64,000 bases of DNA, taken from the NCBI GenBank assembly GCA_024402535.1, contig JAKSTN010000005.1, positions 1 through 64,000 on the forward strand. Direction: 5' to 3'. Positions 33,318-43,144 of this stretch are shown piece by piece. Each line of letters starts with the position of its first letter. Within the stretch, counting starts at the first letter, position 1. The notes under the pieces are model-generated. The model was not told where the DNA came from. It saw nothing but the letters and a program-made list of their open reading frames with translations, and made no database searches. The DNA comes from Treponema sp. Its GTDB lineage: Bacteria; Spirochaetota; Spirochaetia; Treponematales; Treponemataceae. Both the position numbers and the translations under genes were made by a program.

Positions 33318-34667
33318 TTAGCGTTCAACAATTGATTTGTTGCGCCAGCTTCCTTTAACCCAGCGGACAATGACGATGATTCCACGAATGAATTCATCTG
33401 CCATTGTTCCCATAAATACACCGGCGGCTCCAAGGCCAAAGAGTACGCCGCTGGTGTATCCTACTGTAATTCCAATCAACCACATCGAAAGCATTCCGAT
33501 TACAACAGGGAAAATGTAGTCTCCTGCAGCTTTCAGACTTCCAATTACAATAAGATTTGTTGTGCGGCCAAGTTCCATAATAATTCCCACCATCATAACC
33601 TGGCGTGCAATTACAATTACATCCGGAGTTGCACCGAAAAGTTTCAGAGACCAAGGACTTAAGAAACAGTTTGTACTTGCCAGAACCAAAGTTACCGGCA
33701 GAGTGATGAAAAGAGAACGCATTACACGGCGGTAAGCAGCATCTTCTTTTTCAGCTCCAATCAGGTGACCGGTAACAATCTGGGTGGCCATGGCAACGCT
33801 GTTGGAAAAAGCAACGTTCAGGTTCATAAGTGACTGTGCCATAACTTTTGCGTTTACGGCTGCAGCTCCCATAGGATTGATGAATGAGAACAGAATTGTC
33901 TGTGCAAGGGAGTAGGCAAGGTTTTCACCGGCAGTAGGAAGTCCGATTTTAAGTTCTTTCCATAATAATGAAAATGGGAATGGGCGAAGTGTTTTAAGAC
34001 TCAGCTTTCCGATTTTCAGAACATAGAAAATAATGATGGCGGCAGTCAGGGCTATAACACGGCTGAAGGAAGTTGAAATGGCAGCACCCTTTACGCCAAG
34101 ACCAAGTACCTTCCATGGTCCGTAAAGGAAAAGCCAGTTACCAAGAATATTCAGAAGATTCACGCAGATGGAAATGTACATTCCTACTTTTGTATGTCCG
34201 TTACAGCGGAGAATCTGAACCATAACATTGAATCCCGCCTGCAAAAAGAGACAGCTTCCGACAATCTGATTGTAGGCAATGCAGTCTGCCATCATTTCTT
34301 CAGGAACTTTAAGAAGACGGAAAAGGAAAGGTCCAACAAAAACAAGGAATGCAGAAAGAACAACACCGATTACAATGTTTACAACAAAGCTAAGGGTGTA
34401 AATCTGGTTCATTTTTTCAGTTTGATTAGCTCCAAGGTACTGTGCCACAATTACGTTTGTCGCTGTTGCAATAACATTGAACATAACGATGAAAAGGAAC
34501 ATGATTTGGTTTGCATTTCCTACGGCGCCTACGGCAACAGGAGAAAAACGTCCCAGCATAACTGTATCAGCGTTGTGAATGAGGATATTCAGAAGAAGTT
34601 CAACAAAAATAGGACCTGCAAGGATAAAAAGTCTTGTATTCTCATCAATGTTTTTCTTGGATTTCAT
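33318..34667 (-). CDS. MATE family efflux transporter
   Basis: 449 aa, 12 helices in two halves. MATE features: FVELLLNILIHNADTVMLGRFS at the first helix pair, VAQYLGANQTEKMNQIY in the first loop and GHLIGAEKEDAAYRRVMR in the central loop. Likely a Na or H antiporter exporting small molecules. Its start lies 61 bp from the divergent pyrB, so their promoters are back to back. Confidence 0.92.
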   Translation of the reverse strand: MKSKKNIDENTRLFILAGPIFVELLLNILIHNADTVMLGRFSPVAVGAVGNANQIMFLFIVMFNVIATATNVIVAQYLGANQTEKMNQIYTLSFVVNIVIGVVLSAFLVFVGPFLFRLLKVPEEMMADCIAYNQIVGSCLFLQAGFNVMVQILRCNGHTKVGMYISICVNLLNILGNWLFLYGPWKVLGLGVKGAAISTSFSRVIALTAAIIIFYVLKIGKLSLKTLRPFPFSLLWKELKIGLPTAGENLAYSLAQTILFSFINPMGAAAVNAKVMAQSLMNLNVAFSNSVAMATQIVTGHLIGAEKEDAAYRRVMRSLFITLPVTLVLASTNCFLSPWSLKLFGATPDVIVIARQVMMVGIIMELGRTTNLIVIGSLKAAGDYIFPVVIGMLSMWLIGITVGYTSGVLFGLGAAGVFMGTMADEFIRGIIVIVRWVKGSWRNKSIVER

Positions 34668-34713
34668 ATGTTAATAATCTTATTCTGCTATGTAAATTAC
34701 TATAAAAATCTGC

Positions 34714-34719
34714 TATACT
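34714..34719 (+). promoter_or_regulatory. -10 box of pyrB
   Basis: TATACT at 34714-34719 with the ATG at 34729, leaving a predicted leader of only two or three bases and no ribosome site. No pyrimidine attenuator is present before the gene. Confidence 0.55.
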
Positions 34720-34728
34720 TTTATCACT

Positions 34729-35652
34729 ATGTTACAAGGACGTCATTTAATCCAGCCGGATGATCTTACAGTATCAGAAATTGATGAAATCTGCTCTCTT
34801 GCAGAACAGATTATTGTTGATCCTTCCAATTATATTGATGTGTGTCGTGGGAAAATTCTTGCGACACTTTTTTTTGAGCCAAGTACAAGAACCCGTCTTT
34901 CTTTCGAAGCAGCAATGCTCCGTTTAGGCGGTGCAGTAGAAGGATTTGCTGACGCAAGTTACACATCTTCTACAAAAGGTGAAACGCTTGCAGATACAAT
35001 CCGCGTAGTTTCTTCTTACGCCGATGTAATTGCCATGCGTACACCAAAAGAAGGGGCGGCTCTTCTGGCAAGCAAATATTCTGCCTGCCCGATTATCAAC
35101 GCAGGGGACGGCGGTCACTATCATCCTACACAGACTCTGACAGACCTTCTTACAATCCGCCAGCTTCTTGGAAGCACAGAAGGCAAAACAATCGGTTTCT
35201 GTGGCGACCTGAAATTCGGACGTACAGTTCACTCTCTTACAGAGGCTATGGTACGTTATCCAAACAACAAATTTGTATTCATCAGTCCAAAAGAACTGAC
35301 AATCCCAGATTACATGATTCATAATGTTCTGGAACCAAAAAATGCCCAGTTCGTTCAGGCAGAAAACCTGGATTCAGTAATCGGTGACCTGGATATTCTT
35401 TATATGACACGTGTTCAGAAGGAACGCTTCTTCAATGAACAGGATTACATCCGTCTTAAGGACAGCTACATTCTTGATAAAGAAAAGATGAAGAAAGCAA
35501 AGAAGAATATGATCGTTCTTCATCCTCTTCCACGTGTAAATGAAATCCTTCCTGAAGTTGATGACGATCCACGCGCCGCATACTTCAAACAGGTAAAATA
35601 CGGTATGTTTGCCCGTATGGCTCTTATAGCAAAACTTACAGGTTCGCTGTAA
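34729..35652 (+). CDS. pyrB: aspartate carbamoyltransferase catalytic subunit
   Basis: 307 aa, normal length. Joins carbamoyl phosphate to aspartate in pyrimidine synthesis. Signature motifs: carbamoyl-phosphate loop [13 protein letters not shown] near residue 44, [14 protein letters not shown], and the aspartate-binding HPLPRVNEI near the C-terminus. No pyrI or other pyr gene is adjacent, so it is a lone gene, followed by a 61-bp composite palindromic repeat. Confidence 0.95.
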   Translation: MLQGRHLIQPDDLTVSEIDEICSLAEQIIVDPSNYIDVCRGKILATLFFEPSTRTRLSFEAAMLRLGGAVEGFADASYTSSTKGETLADTIRVVSSYADVIAMRTPKEGAALLASKYSACPIINAGDGGHYHPTQTLTDLLTIRQLLGSTEGKTIGFCGDLKFGRTVHSLTEAMVRYPNNKFVFISPKELTIPDYMIHNVLEPKNAQFVQAENLDSVIGDLDILYMTRVQKERFFNEQDYIRLKDSYILDKEKMKKAKKNMIVLHPLPRVNEILPEVDDDPRAAYFKQVKYGMFARMALIAKLTGSL

Positions 35653-35662
35653 TAAAATCCAC

Positions 35663-35723
35663 GTCATCCCGGACCTGATCCGGGATCTCTGTTTAAGAGA
35701 TGCTGAAATAAATTCAGCATGAC
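35663..35723. repeat. 61-bp composite palindromic repeat (MITE/REP-like)
   Basis: Two palindromes in tandem: GTCATCCCGG...CCGGGATCTC (35663-35689) and GAGATGCTGAA...TTCAGCATGAC (35697-35723). Their outer ends are mutual inverted repeats (GTCAT ... ATGAC), so the whole unit is itself palindromic. An exact inverted copy of the second half is at 6933-6958. Similar GTCATCCCGG-type repeats are scattered in many bacterial genomes. Confidence 0.85.
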
Positions 35724-35752
35724 AGGACTTATTGGACAGCCCCTTTTTATTT

Positions 35753-36769
35753 TTAGTCTTCGTAACCGTTCGGGTTATTTGACTGCCATCTCCATGAATC
35801 TTCGCACATTTCTTTTATGCCGCGTTCAGCTTTCCAGCCAAGTTCGCGTTCTGCTTTTGCAGGATCAGCGTAGCAGGTTGCTATGTCGCCTGGGCGGCGT
35901 GCTTTGATTACGTAAGGAACTTTTACGCCTGTTGCAGCTTCAAAGTTTTTTACGATATCCAGAACTGAGTAGCCCTGACCTGTTCCCAGGTTGTAAATGC
36001 AAAGTCCTGCTTTTTCTTCAATCTTTTTAAGAGCTTTTACATGTCCCACAGCAAGGTCTACAACGTGAATATAGTCGCGAACGCCTGTTCCGTCTGGAGT
36101 GTCGTAATCGTTTCCGAAAACGCCAAGCTCCTTAAGCTTGCCAACTGCTACCTGTGTAACGTAAGGCATAAGGTTGTTAGGGATTCCGTTTGGATTTTCA
36201 CCCATAGTTCCCGATTTATGAGCTCCGATAGGATTGAAATAACGCAGAAGGATAACGTTCCATTCAGAATCTGCTTTCTGCATGTCAGTTAAAATCTGTT
36301 CCAGCATAGATTTTGTCCAGCCGTAAGGATTTGTACACTGTCCTTTTGGACATTCTTCTGTTATAGGAATGAATGCAGGGTCTCCGTAAACTGTAGCCGA
36401 TGAAGAGAATATAATATTTTTGCAGTTATGTTTTCTCATTACATCAACCAGGGTGAGCGTTCCCGAAATATTGTTTTCGTAGTATTCCCAAGGTTTTGCT
36501 ACTGATTCGCCTACAGCCTTGAGACCTGCAAAGTGAATTACAGAATCAATTTTTTCAGAATCAAAAACTTTGTTCAGTGCATCGCGGTCAAGAATGTCAG
36601 CTTTGTAAAACTTAACAGCTTTGCCTGTAATTTTTTCTACTCTTTCAAGAGATTTTTCGCTTGAGTTTGCAAGGTTATCAAGAACGATAACGTCGTAACC
36701 TGCATTCTGAAGTTCAACAACAGTGTGGCTGCCGATAAATCCGGCCCCGCCTGTAACTAAAATTGCCAT
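35753..36769 (-). CDS. galE: UDP-glucose 4-epimerase
   Basis: 338 aa short-chain dehydrogenase. NAD-binding GGAGFIGSH at residues 7-15, SSSATVYG, and the catalytic pair in NPYGWTKSM (Tyr-x-x-x-Lys). Interconverts UDP-glucose and UDP-galactose for galactose use and for envelope glycan supply. AGGAGAATCCC precedes the start. Divergent from the AraC-type regulator at 36896, which might regulate it, although no galactose genes are nearby. Confidence 0.96.
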   Translation of the reverse strand: MAILVTGGAGFIGSHTVVELQNAGYDVIVLDNLANSSEKSLERVEKITGKAVKFYKADILDRDALNKVFDSEKIDSVIHFAGLKAVGESVAKPWEYYENNISGTLTLVDVMRKHNCKNIIFSSSATVYGDPAFIPITEECPKGQCTNPYGWTKSMLEQILTDMQKADSEWNVILLRYFNPIGAHKSGTMGENPNGIPNNLMPYVTQVAVGKLKELGVFGNDYDTPDGTGVRDYIHVVDLAVGHVKALKKIEEKAGLCIYNLGTGQGYSVLDIVKNFEAATGVKVPYVIKARRPGDIATCYADPAKAERELGWKAERGIKEMCEDSWRWQSNNPNGYED

Positions 36770-36860
36770 AGGGATTCTCCTTTTTGTAGTTTCTGAAACA
36801 ATAATAACTCCATTTCCTGCATATGTATATTGTTAATTGTTTACTTGATATGTAAAAATG

Positions 36861-36889
36861 TTGCATCAATGGATTCTGTTTGTCATAAT
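36861..36889 (+). promoter_or_regulatory. promoter of the AraC-type regulator
   Basis: TTGCAT (36861-36866), 17-bp spacer, CATAAT (36884-36889); the ATG follows 6 bp later without a ribosome site, so a leaderless mRNA is expected. Confidence 0.55.
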
Positions 36890-36895
36890 AAAAAT

Positions 36896-38167
36896 ATGAC
36901 AAAGGATGATGAAATTGTTTCAGACATTTTAAAATCTCAGTTGAAAACTTATCCTGCATCTACGGTGACCATTCTTGGTGCAGGAGATTTTGAATCATTT
37001 ATTCCGGCTGGAAAATTTAAATCCGTAAAATCAGTTGATATAAACAAACAAGCCGTTGTCATTTCAAATCTGGAACCTTCAGATCTTCTTATTACAAATC
37101 TTCTTCTGGAAAAAATGGGTTATGCTTTTTTTATAAATGTTCTGAAAAAAGTTAAGCCTCAGTTTGTCTGCTGCAGTTTTCATGTCGGGAATTCTCTTGG
37201 CGTTATGGAAGAGGAATTGACTTCGCGGCTTCTTCAGGAATCTTATGAACTTTTCAGCCGAAGTGAAATTTCTCTTTCAAATGGAAAGACTCTTATTCAG
37301 CTGGATTTTACAGTTTCAAGTCTGCTATTAGGAACTTCGGAGCCTGCAAAATCATCTTACAAAGTTTCGGGGAAAGAGCTATTGTCTCTTTCTGTTTACA
37401 ATGTGGGAACCCAGAAATGCGAACCTTTGTATCAGTGGGGGCCCGGGGTACGTGATTTTTATCTGATTCATTATATTATTTCGGGAAAGGGAACTTACGT
37501 CTCTGGACACAATGAATATAAACTCAAAGCCGGCGACTGCTTTCTTTCGTATCCGCACATGGAAACTACGTATTATGCAGATTCGGAAGATCCGTGGGAG
37601 TATGCCTGGGTTGGTTTTACGGGAACTGAAGCAGGCTTGATTCTGAACTCAACCGATTTTACCCGGGATGAACCTTATATCCGCGGAGTTTCACATGGAA
37701 AAGAAATATTGGAATTAATGCAGGCAATCTACAAAGCTAAAGGAAACAGTTTTTCATCGGGCATTCATATGACAGGAAAGCTTTATGAACTCCTTGGATT
37801 CTTTGTAGAAGACGCGGTTTCCGAACCTGTTCAGATGGGCGCAAAACTTTATGTTCAAAGTGCAATGGATTATATTTCAGAGAATTATTCGAATCCCATT
37901 TCTATAGAAGATATTGCAGGTTTTGTGGGAATCAGCAGAAGCCAGCTTTTTCGTTGTTTTCAGAGAGTTGCAGGGATTTCGCCAAAAGAATATTTAACCC
38001 GTTACCGTATTAAGAAAGCCTGTCAGCTTCTTGGACAGACTTCATTTTCTATGACAGCAATTGCGAACTCCCTTGGTTTTGAGAACAGCCTTTATTTTTC
38101 AAAAGCGTTCAGAAAAGTTCAGGGAGTTTCACCAAGCGAATACAGAGTTCAGATTCAGGAAAGCTGA
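36896..38167 (+). CDS. AraC-family regulator with an extra Rossmann/methyltransferase-like N-terminal domain
   Basis: 423 aa. Residues from about 165 to 290 form the AraC cupin-type sensor (YIISGKGTYVSGHNEYKLKAGDCFL), and the last 100 residues are the double helix-turn-helix DNA-binding domain (ISIEDIAGFVGISRSQLFRCF; SMTAIANSLGFENSLYFSKAF). The first 140 residues are not part of usual AraC proteins: VTILGAGDFESFI and SVDINKQAV look like the glycine loop and acidic strand end of a SAM-dependent methyltransferase fold. Sits between galE and the GlcNAc operon; target unknown. Start chosen at ATG 36896 because earlier codons overlap the promoter. Confidence 0.82.
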   Translation: MTKDDEIVSDILKSQLKTYPASTVTILGAGDFESFIPAGKFKSVKSVDINKQAVVISNLEPSDLLITNLLLEKMGYAFFINVLKKVKPQFVCCSFHVGNSLGVMEEELTSRLLQESYELFSRSEISLSNGKTLIQLDFTVSSLLLGTSEPAKSSYKVSGKELLSLSVYNVGTQKCEPLYQWGPGVRDFYLIHYIISGKGTYVSGHNEYKLKAGDCFLSYPHMETTYYADSEDPWEYAWVGFTGTEAGLILNSTDFTRDEPYIRGVSHGKEILELMQAIYKAKGNSFSSGIHMTGKLYELLGFFVEDAVSEPVQMGAKLYVQSAMDYISENYSNPISIEDIAGFVGISRSQLFRCFQRVAGISPKEYLTRYRIKKACQLLGQTSFSMTAIANSLGFENSLYFSKAFRKVQGVSPSEYRVQIQES

Positions 38168-38168
38168 T

Positions 38169-39434
38169 TTAAAGGCCTGCGGTAGCTGCGCCAAGAGTAA
38201 TATCATCTTCAACTTTTATGATTTCATAAGCAGGAAGATCTTGCGCGCTTTTTAAAAGTTTCTGAACCTGTTCATAAAGTCCGGGTGTTTTCCAGAATGT
38301 ACTTCCGTTGCAGACTATGCAGGTTTTTCCTTCCGGCGCACTTTTTCTGATTGTTGCAGTAAGAACTGAAGTTACAATAGCTGCGGCGCGTTCAATAACT
38401 TTTTTGCAGATGAAAAGGAAATTCTCTTTATCTGATTTTGTTTCAGTGCAGCATAACTTGTATATAGGATTCTCTTCAAAAACTTTAGCTGGGTTTTCAA
38501 GAACCGGACTTAAGTCTGAAAGTTCAATGGTGTGGGTTTTAATAAACTGCTGGAATCGGATTGTGAATTCTTCGGAAAAAAGTTTTTCTTCCGAGTAACC
38601 GCTTTTCATGCATGCTGTTGTAATAATCTTCTGGATGATTTTTCCAAGATAGACGCCGGAACACATTTTTTCAAGAGGAGACGCACCAGGCTTTGCCGAT
38701 TCTTTATCAACTGCGGAATCAAAAATGCTTCGTTCGATGTCACTGAACATTCCGCATTCACAGACAATTACGGATTCGAAAGACTGGTCATAATATGCGT
38801 TATTGATTCCTGTTCCCAAAATGAAACCAGCAAAGGAATCGTAGTTTTTGCCGCGGCTTACTGTAACGCCGGAAAGAAGGGCTGCTGTTGTATCATTCAA
38901 AATGTTTACCGAAGGAATGAGCGTCCAGCCTTTATGTTCAAGGGCATTTTTTAATTCAAGTCCGACGCGGCTACCAATTGCTTCGTCGGCTTTAACTTCT
39001 TTTGAAAATGCCAGAATTTCTGCGTCTCCATTTGGAAGACTTTTCAGAGCGTATGAAAAGCAGAAACCAATTTTTGAAGCTTTGTCTTTCAGATAACTAA
39101 TGTTATCAGCTATTTCCCCGTAGAATTCTTTTTTTGAAAGTGTCCGATCAGTTCCAGGCATGCGTGTTTTTCTGAGATCAGAAATTTTTGCTTTACCGTC
39201 TTTATTGAAAGTGACAAGACAGGAACGGAAATTTGTTCCGCCTGCGTCAATTACAATAATTTTTTTATCTGCAGGATCAGTTACAGGAATTTCATTTCTT
39301 GTAACAATCATAGGCTGATCTGATTCTTCGCCTTCCAGGCCCTTAATCATATCCTGAAAAATTTTCTTTGAAAGAGAATCTACATTTGGAATAATGAAAC
39401 TATTATCCGAAAGAAAAAGTTCAATTTTATTCAT
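38169..39434 (-). CDS. hexokinase family sugar kinase
   Basis: 421 aa. Eukaryote-like hexokinase fold: phosphate-binding [11 protein letters not shown] near residue 66, catalytic [12 protein letters not shown], and [11 protein letters not shown]. Phosphorylates a hexose with ATP. It is the last gene of the GH20-nagA-nagB operon, where its likely substrate is GlcNAc or glucosamine freed from chitobiose; glucose is also possible. Start at ATG 39434, which overlaps the stop of nagB (ATGAATAA), so translation is coupled; a TTG at 39446 is less likely. Confidence 0.85.
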   Translation of the reverse strand: MNKIELFLSDNSFIIPNVDSLSKKIFQDMIKGLEGEESDQPMIVTRNEIPVTDPADKKIIVIDAGGTNFRSCLVTFNKDGKAKISDLRKTRMPGTDRTLSKKEFYGEIADNISYLKDKASKIGFCFSYALKSLPNGDAEILAFSKEVKADEAIGSRVGLELKNALEHKGWTLIPSVNILNDTTAALLSGVTVSRGKNYDSFAGFILGTGINNAYYDQSFESVIVCECGMFSDIERSIFDSAVDKESAKPGASPLEKMCSGVYLGKIIQKIITTACMKSGYSEEKLFSEEFTIRFQQFIKTHTIELSDLSPVLENPAKVFEENPIYKLCCTETKSDKENFLFICKKVIERAAAIVTSVLTATIRKSAPEGKTCIVCNGSTFWKTPGLYEQVQKLLKSAQDLPAYEIIKVEDDITLGAATAGL

Positions 39435-40218
39435 AATTTTTCTCAATGTTTTTGAAATATCTTACAGTTCCTACTTTCATCTGGTCTGTGCATTCTTCAT
39501 CAGCAACAATAATGGCGTGCTGGTGAAGCTGAAGAACTGAAACCGGCCACATCTGGGAAACAGATTCTTCTACGGCGTGTTGAAGTGCAGGGGCTTTTGA
39601 AAAACCGTTCATCATAATGAGGACTTCTTTTGCATCCGTAATTGTTCCAATGCCTACAGTCAAAGCTGTTTTTGGTACCTGGTTTATATCGCCTCCAAAG
39701 AAACGGGAGTTTGCAATGCGAGTGTCTTCTGTAAGTGTCTTAATTCTTGTGCGCGATGTAAGAGAAGAGCCAGGTTCGTTGAATGCAATGTGTCCGTCAC
39801 AACCTGTTCCTCCAAGGAACAGATCAATACCGCCTGCATCGCGAATTGCATTTTCATAATTTTCACATTCCTTTTCAGGATTATCTGTGCATCCGTTCAG
39901 AATATGAATGTTTTCTTTTTTGATGTCGATGTGGTCAAAAAAGTTTTTGTGCATAAAATAATGATAGCTGTTTGGATCATCTTCTTTAAGACCAGTGTAT
40001 TCATCCATGTTGAAAGTGATTACATTTTTGAATGAAACTTCGCCGGCTTTATTCATTCGGATTAATTCCTTGTAAATACCAAGAGGAGTACTTCCTGTTG
40101 GAAGCCCAAGAATGAAAGGAATTTTATCAGAAGGTTCTGCCTGGTTGATTTTGTCTGCAATGTAATGTGCGGCCCAAAGGGCACATTCATCATAATTGTT
40201 TTTTATAACAACTCTCAT
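39427..40218 (-). CDS. nagB: glucosamine-6-phosphate deaminase
   Basis: 263 aa, usual length. Converts glucosamine 6-phosphate to fructose 6-phosphate and ammonia. Motifs: [23 protein letters not shown], and [17 protein letters not shown]. Overlaps the kinase gene by 8 bp and follows nagA by 15 bp, with an AAGGAG ribosome site before the ATG. Confidence 0.96.
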   Translation of the reverse strand: MRVVIKNNYDECALWAAHYIADKINQAEPSDKIPFILGLPTGSTPLGIYKELIRMNKAGEVSFKNVITFNMDEYTGLKEDDPNSYHYFMHKNFFDHIDIKKENIHILNGCTDNPEKECENYENAIRDAGGIDLFLGGTGCDGHIAFNEPGSSLTSRTRIKTLTEDTRIANSRFFGGDINQVPKTALTVGIGTITDAKEVLIMMNGFSKAPALQHAVEESVSQMWPVSVLQLHQHAIIVADEECTDQMKVGTVRYFKNIEKNYE

Positions 40219-40233
40219 ATATTTGTCTCCTTG

Positions 40234-41418
40234 TTATTCGATTTTTAATGGTTCTTTTATTTTTGTAATTTTTCCTGAAATCATTACAAGTTTTGTATGG
40301 AAGTCTTTGTCCATAACAACAATGTCGCTGTCGTAAGTTGGAGCAAGAATTCCTTTTCTGTTGTAGTGCATTATTTTTGCAGGGTTTGCAGTTGCAAAGC
40401 GGATTGCATTGTTCAGCTGATAACCGAATTTTGTCATGTTAAGAACTGCTTTTTTCAATGTCAAAGCAGAGCCTGCAATTACATCATCTGAAAGACGGTG
40501 AAAGCATCCGTCCTTGAAAACAACTTCTTCATTGTTGGCATAAAGGTGTTCTGCTTTCTGTTCTGTAGGAGTAAGGGCATCAGTTACCAGGACAATCTGA
40601 TCTGCTGTTTTCTCTCTCTGCAAAAGTTTGAAAAGATCCGGGTGAACATGAACTCCGTCTGCAATGATTTCAACGGACATTTCCGGATGAATTAAAACAG
40701 CTCCTACTGCACCAGGGTCTCTGTGGTGCATCTGGCTCATGGCATTGAAAAAATGTGTTGAGTGCAGAATGCCGGCCTGAATACCTTCAATTATATGATG
40801 GTAACTTGCATTTGTGTGGCCCGCCTGAAGAACAATTCCTTTATTCACACAGTCCAGTGCAAGTTCACGCATTCCGCTAAGTTCCGGCGCCACAGTCATG
40901 TTTACAATGTGACCTTCAGAAGCATCCCAAAGACGGTTCATAAGATCAATGTCAGGAAGGCTTATTGTTTCCGGTTTCTGAACTCCAAGTTTGTCGGGTG
41001 AAATGAAAGGTCCTTCAAGATGGAGCCCCATAATGTGTGCGCCTTCTTCTTTTCCCATTGCTGCAACAATTTTTTTTATGTTGGAAATCATTTCTTCTTC
41101 AGGAGCAGGGTACAGTGTCGGATTGAAAGCGGTAACTCCGTAATTTGCCAGGTGACGTGACATGGCAAGAATTCCTTCTGTAGAACATTTGTCTGCTCCG
41201 TGACCGCGAAATCCGTGAATATGCGTGTCAATGAGCCCTGGCAAAATGTAATTGCCTTTTACATCAATGCACTGAACGTCGGGACCGAACTGTTTTTTTG
41301 CAAAGCGTTCTTCAGAAAATACTTCAACAATTCTGGAATCTTCTATGAGAACTGCGGAAGGTTCTGTAATGTTTGAAATGCCTGAAAATACCTGGCCGTT
41401 ATGAAGACATATTCTCAT
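40234..41418 (-). CDS. nagA: N-acetylglucosamine-6-phosphate deacetylase
   Basis: 394 aa amidohydrolase. Metal and substrate motifs: DTHIHGFRGHGAD, GLHLEGPFISP, GHTNASYHHI, HFFNAMSQMHHRDPG, and VTDALTP. Removes acetate from GlcNAc 6-phosphate. Start at ATG 41418, with GAGGTG six bases upstream; the gene overlaps the end of the GH20 gene by 20 bp. An in-frame GTG at 41427 is part of the ribosome site. Confidence 0.95.
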   Translation of the reverse strand: MRICLHNGQVFSGISNITEPSAVLIEDSRIVEVFSEERFAKKQFGPDVQCIDVKGNYILPGLIDTHIHGFRGHGADKCSTEGILAMSRHLANYGVTAFNPTLYPAPEEEMISNIKKIVAAMGKEEGAHIMGLHLEGPFISPDKLGVQKPETISLPDIDLMNRLWDASEGHIVNMTVAPELSGMRELALDCVNKGIVLQAGHTNASYHHIIEGIQAGILHSTHFFNAMSQMHHRDPGAVGAVLIHPEMSVEIIADGVHVHPDLFKLLQREKTADQIVLVTDALTPTEQKAEHLYANNEEVVFKDGCFHRLSDDVIAGSALTLKKAVLNMTKFGYQLNNAIRFATANPAKIMHYNRKGILAPTYDSDIVVMDKDFHTKLVMISGKITKIKEPLKIE

Positions 41419-42955
41419 TGTAATCACCTCTGTAAAATGTCACGTCCATTTTCGAAAGACGTTCAAGATGTGAATCAAGACTGGTAACAAACTCGCCGAA
41501 TGATTTTTTGTTTTCAGGAAGCCAGAAACATTCAGCCATTGCGCAGAATCTTGGGAACATAAGATATTCTGTGATTCGTGATGCTGTGATGTATTCACTC
41601 CAGAATGTGCATTCGCCTCCAAGAATAAGACGGCGTTTATCCTGACTCATTTCGTCCGTAAACGGAACAAATGAATATGCTTTTTCAAGAGTTATGGTTC
41701 CAAGTCTTCCAGGTTCTTCGTAGCTGGTTTTATTTTTCAGGTTCAGGTAACAATGAGTCTGCGGTGACATAATCACTTTATGATTTGTACGGACCGCTTC
41801 TTCACCGCCTTCAAACCCGCGCCATGACTGAACGATAAGGTCTTCCCCGGCAGGGAACTTTTCGTTGTTTTCAAGAACTTCATCCCAGCCGATTGGAATG
41901 CGGTTGTGTTTCTGAACGATTCCAAGCATCTTGTTTGTAGCCCAGGACTGAAGCTGGCTGGCGTTGTCCAGATTCAGCTCTTTCATGCGGCGCTGGCAGT
42001 CAGGACAGTTTTCCCAGCGTTCAGAAAGACATTCGTCTCCGCCAATGTGAATATATTTTCCGGGGAAAAGTTTTTCGACAGTGGAAAGAATGTCATCGAA
42101 TAAATCGAAAATCTTGTCCTTGCCAAGACAGAGAACATCGGGGAAGATACCCCAGCGGTTTTCAACTTTGTAAGGACCGCCTGTACAGCCGTATTCAGGG
42201 TAAGCTTCCAGAAGGGCAGAACTGTGGCCAGGGAATTCTACTTCAGGAACGATTGTGATTTTTCTTTCTTCGGCGTATTTTACGATTTCCCTGATTTCTT
42301 CATGACTGTAGTACATTTTCATGTCGGCAAAACCTTCATAAGTACCTTCGGTTGAAGCCGGCATTGTGTGTGCCTGGCGAACGGAACCTTTTTCTGTCAG
42401 AAGAGGATATCCGTCTACAGGGAGTCTCCAGCCCTGATCATCTGTCAGGTGCCAGTGGAAAACATTCATTTTGTGGAATGCACACTGGTCCAGAATTTTT
42501 TTGATGAAATCAGTTGTAAAGAAATGACGGCAGGTATCAAGAAGGAAACCTCGCCATGAATATTCAGGTTTGTCGCAGATTGTTACGCATGGGATTTCAT
42601 CCTGATTTCCCATAAGAAGCTGAGTCAGTGAAACAAAACCGTAGAATGCTCCGCGGGAAGACGGGCTTGTGATTTTTATTTCTTTTGAAGAAACCGAAAG
42701 AATGTAGCTTTCGTCATTTTCCAGGTTGAAACCATTTATTTCAGATTTTTCATTGGAAATAAGTGTAGTGATTTTGATGTTTGTTTCTGTGTGTGTAGAT
42801 TCTGAAAATTTATAACCTTCTTTCAGCAGAATATCTTTTAAGAATTCCGGAACAGGATAATCAGAAAAGAAGGTTTTTCCTGCTGTTTTCAGGACGCCTT
42901 CTTCCTGTGTGATTGAATATGGTTTAGGAATAATGTTTGTGTTCATGTCATGCAT
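41399..42955 (-). CDS. beta-N-acetylhexosaminidase (GH20), cytoplasmic
   Basis: 518 aa. GH20 fold with an N-terminal GH20b domain and catalytic HIGGDECLSERW (Asp-Glu pair); FHWHLTDDQGWR and WRGFLLDTCRHFFTTDFI are family segments. No signal peptide, so it splits imported chitobiose-type disaccharides or N-glycan fragments inside the cell. First gene of the nag operon, divergent from the importer that would supply its substrate. The start could be 42955 or 42946; no ribosome site is visible. Confidence 0.93.
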   Translation of the reverse strand: MHDMNTNIIPKPYSITQEEGVLKTAGKTFFSDYPVPEFLKDILLKEGYKFSESTHTETNIKITTLISNEKSEINGFNLENDESYILSVSSKEIKITSPSSRGAFYGFVSLTQLLMGNQDEIPCVTICDKPEYSWRGFLLDTCRHFFTTDFIKKILDQCAFHKMNVFHWHLTDDQGWRLPVDGYPLLTEKGSVRQAHTMPASTEGTYEGFADMKMYYSHEEIREIVKYAEERKITIVPEVEFPGHSSALLEAYPEYGCTGGPYKVENRWGIFPDVLCLGKDKIFDLFDDILSTVEKLFPGKYIHIGGDECLSERWENCPDCQRRMKELNLDNASQLQSWATNKMLGIVQKHNRIPIGWDEVLENNEKFPAGEDLIVQSWRGFEGGEEAVRTNHKVIMSPQTHCYLNLKNKTSYEEPGRLGTITLEKAYSFVPFTDEMSQDKRRLILGGECTFWSEYITASRITEYLMFPRFCAMAECFWLPENKKSFGEFVTSLDSHLERLSKMDVTFYRGDYNENMSS

Positions 42956-42972
42956 AATAATTCAAGTTTTTA

Positions 42973-42997
42973 AGTTTGTCCAATGGAAAAACAAACT
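42973..42997. promoter_or_regulatory. inverted repeat upstream of the nag operon
   Basis: AGTTTGT (42973-42979) and ACAAACT (42991-42997), 11 bp apart, lie 18-42 bp upstream of the GH20 start codon. It could be a ROK or other repressor operator, or a leader hairpin. Confidence 0.4.
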
Positions 42998-43055
42998 ATT
43001 TTGTAAAAATAACTGTTATTCTGAAAAAATGCTCACAAAAACGAAAAAAAAAGAA

Positions 43056-43108
43056 TTGACAAAATGAAAATACGGGCTTTATTATGGGGAATGTACACGG
43101 ATTGTACA
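43056..43108 (+). promoter_or_regulatory. promoter and operator-like repeat of the GlcNAc/chitobiose importer
   Basis: TTGACA (43056-43061), 18-bp spacer, TATTAT (43080-43085). Just after the predicted start site two palindromic hexamers TGTACA (43092-43097 and 43103-43108) stand 5 bp apart. The position suits repression by the ROK protein encoded at 46732-47985. Confidence 0.55.
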
Positions 43109-43144
43109 AACAAAACACAAAAATACCAAAAACGGAGGCAACTT

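Noticed and set aside
34194..34763. 189-codon ORF on the plus strand across the MATE/pyrB junction
   Set aside because: It reads antisense to the MATE gene and runs through the pyrB promoter; composition is rich in His, Asn and Cys as expected for antisense reading.
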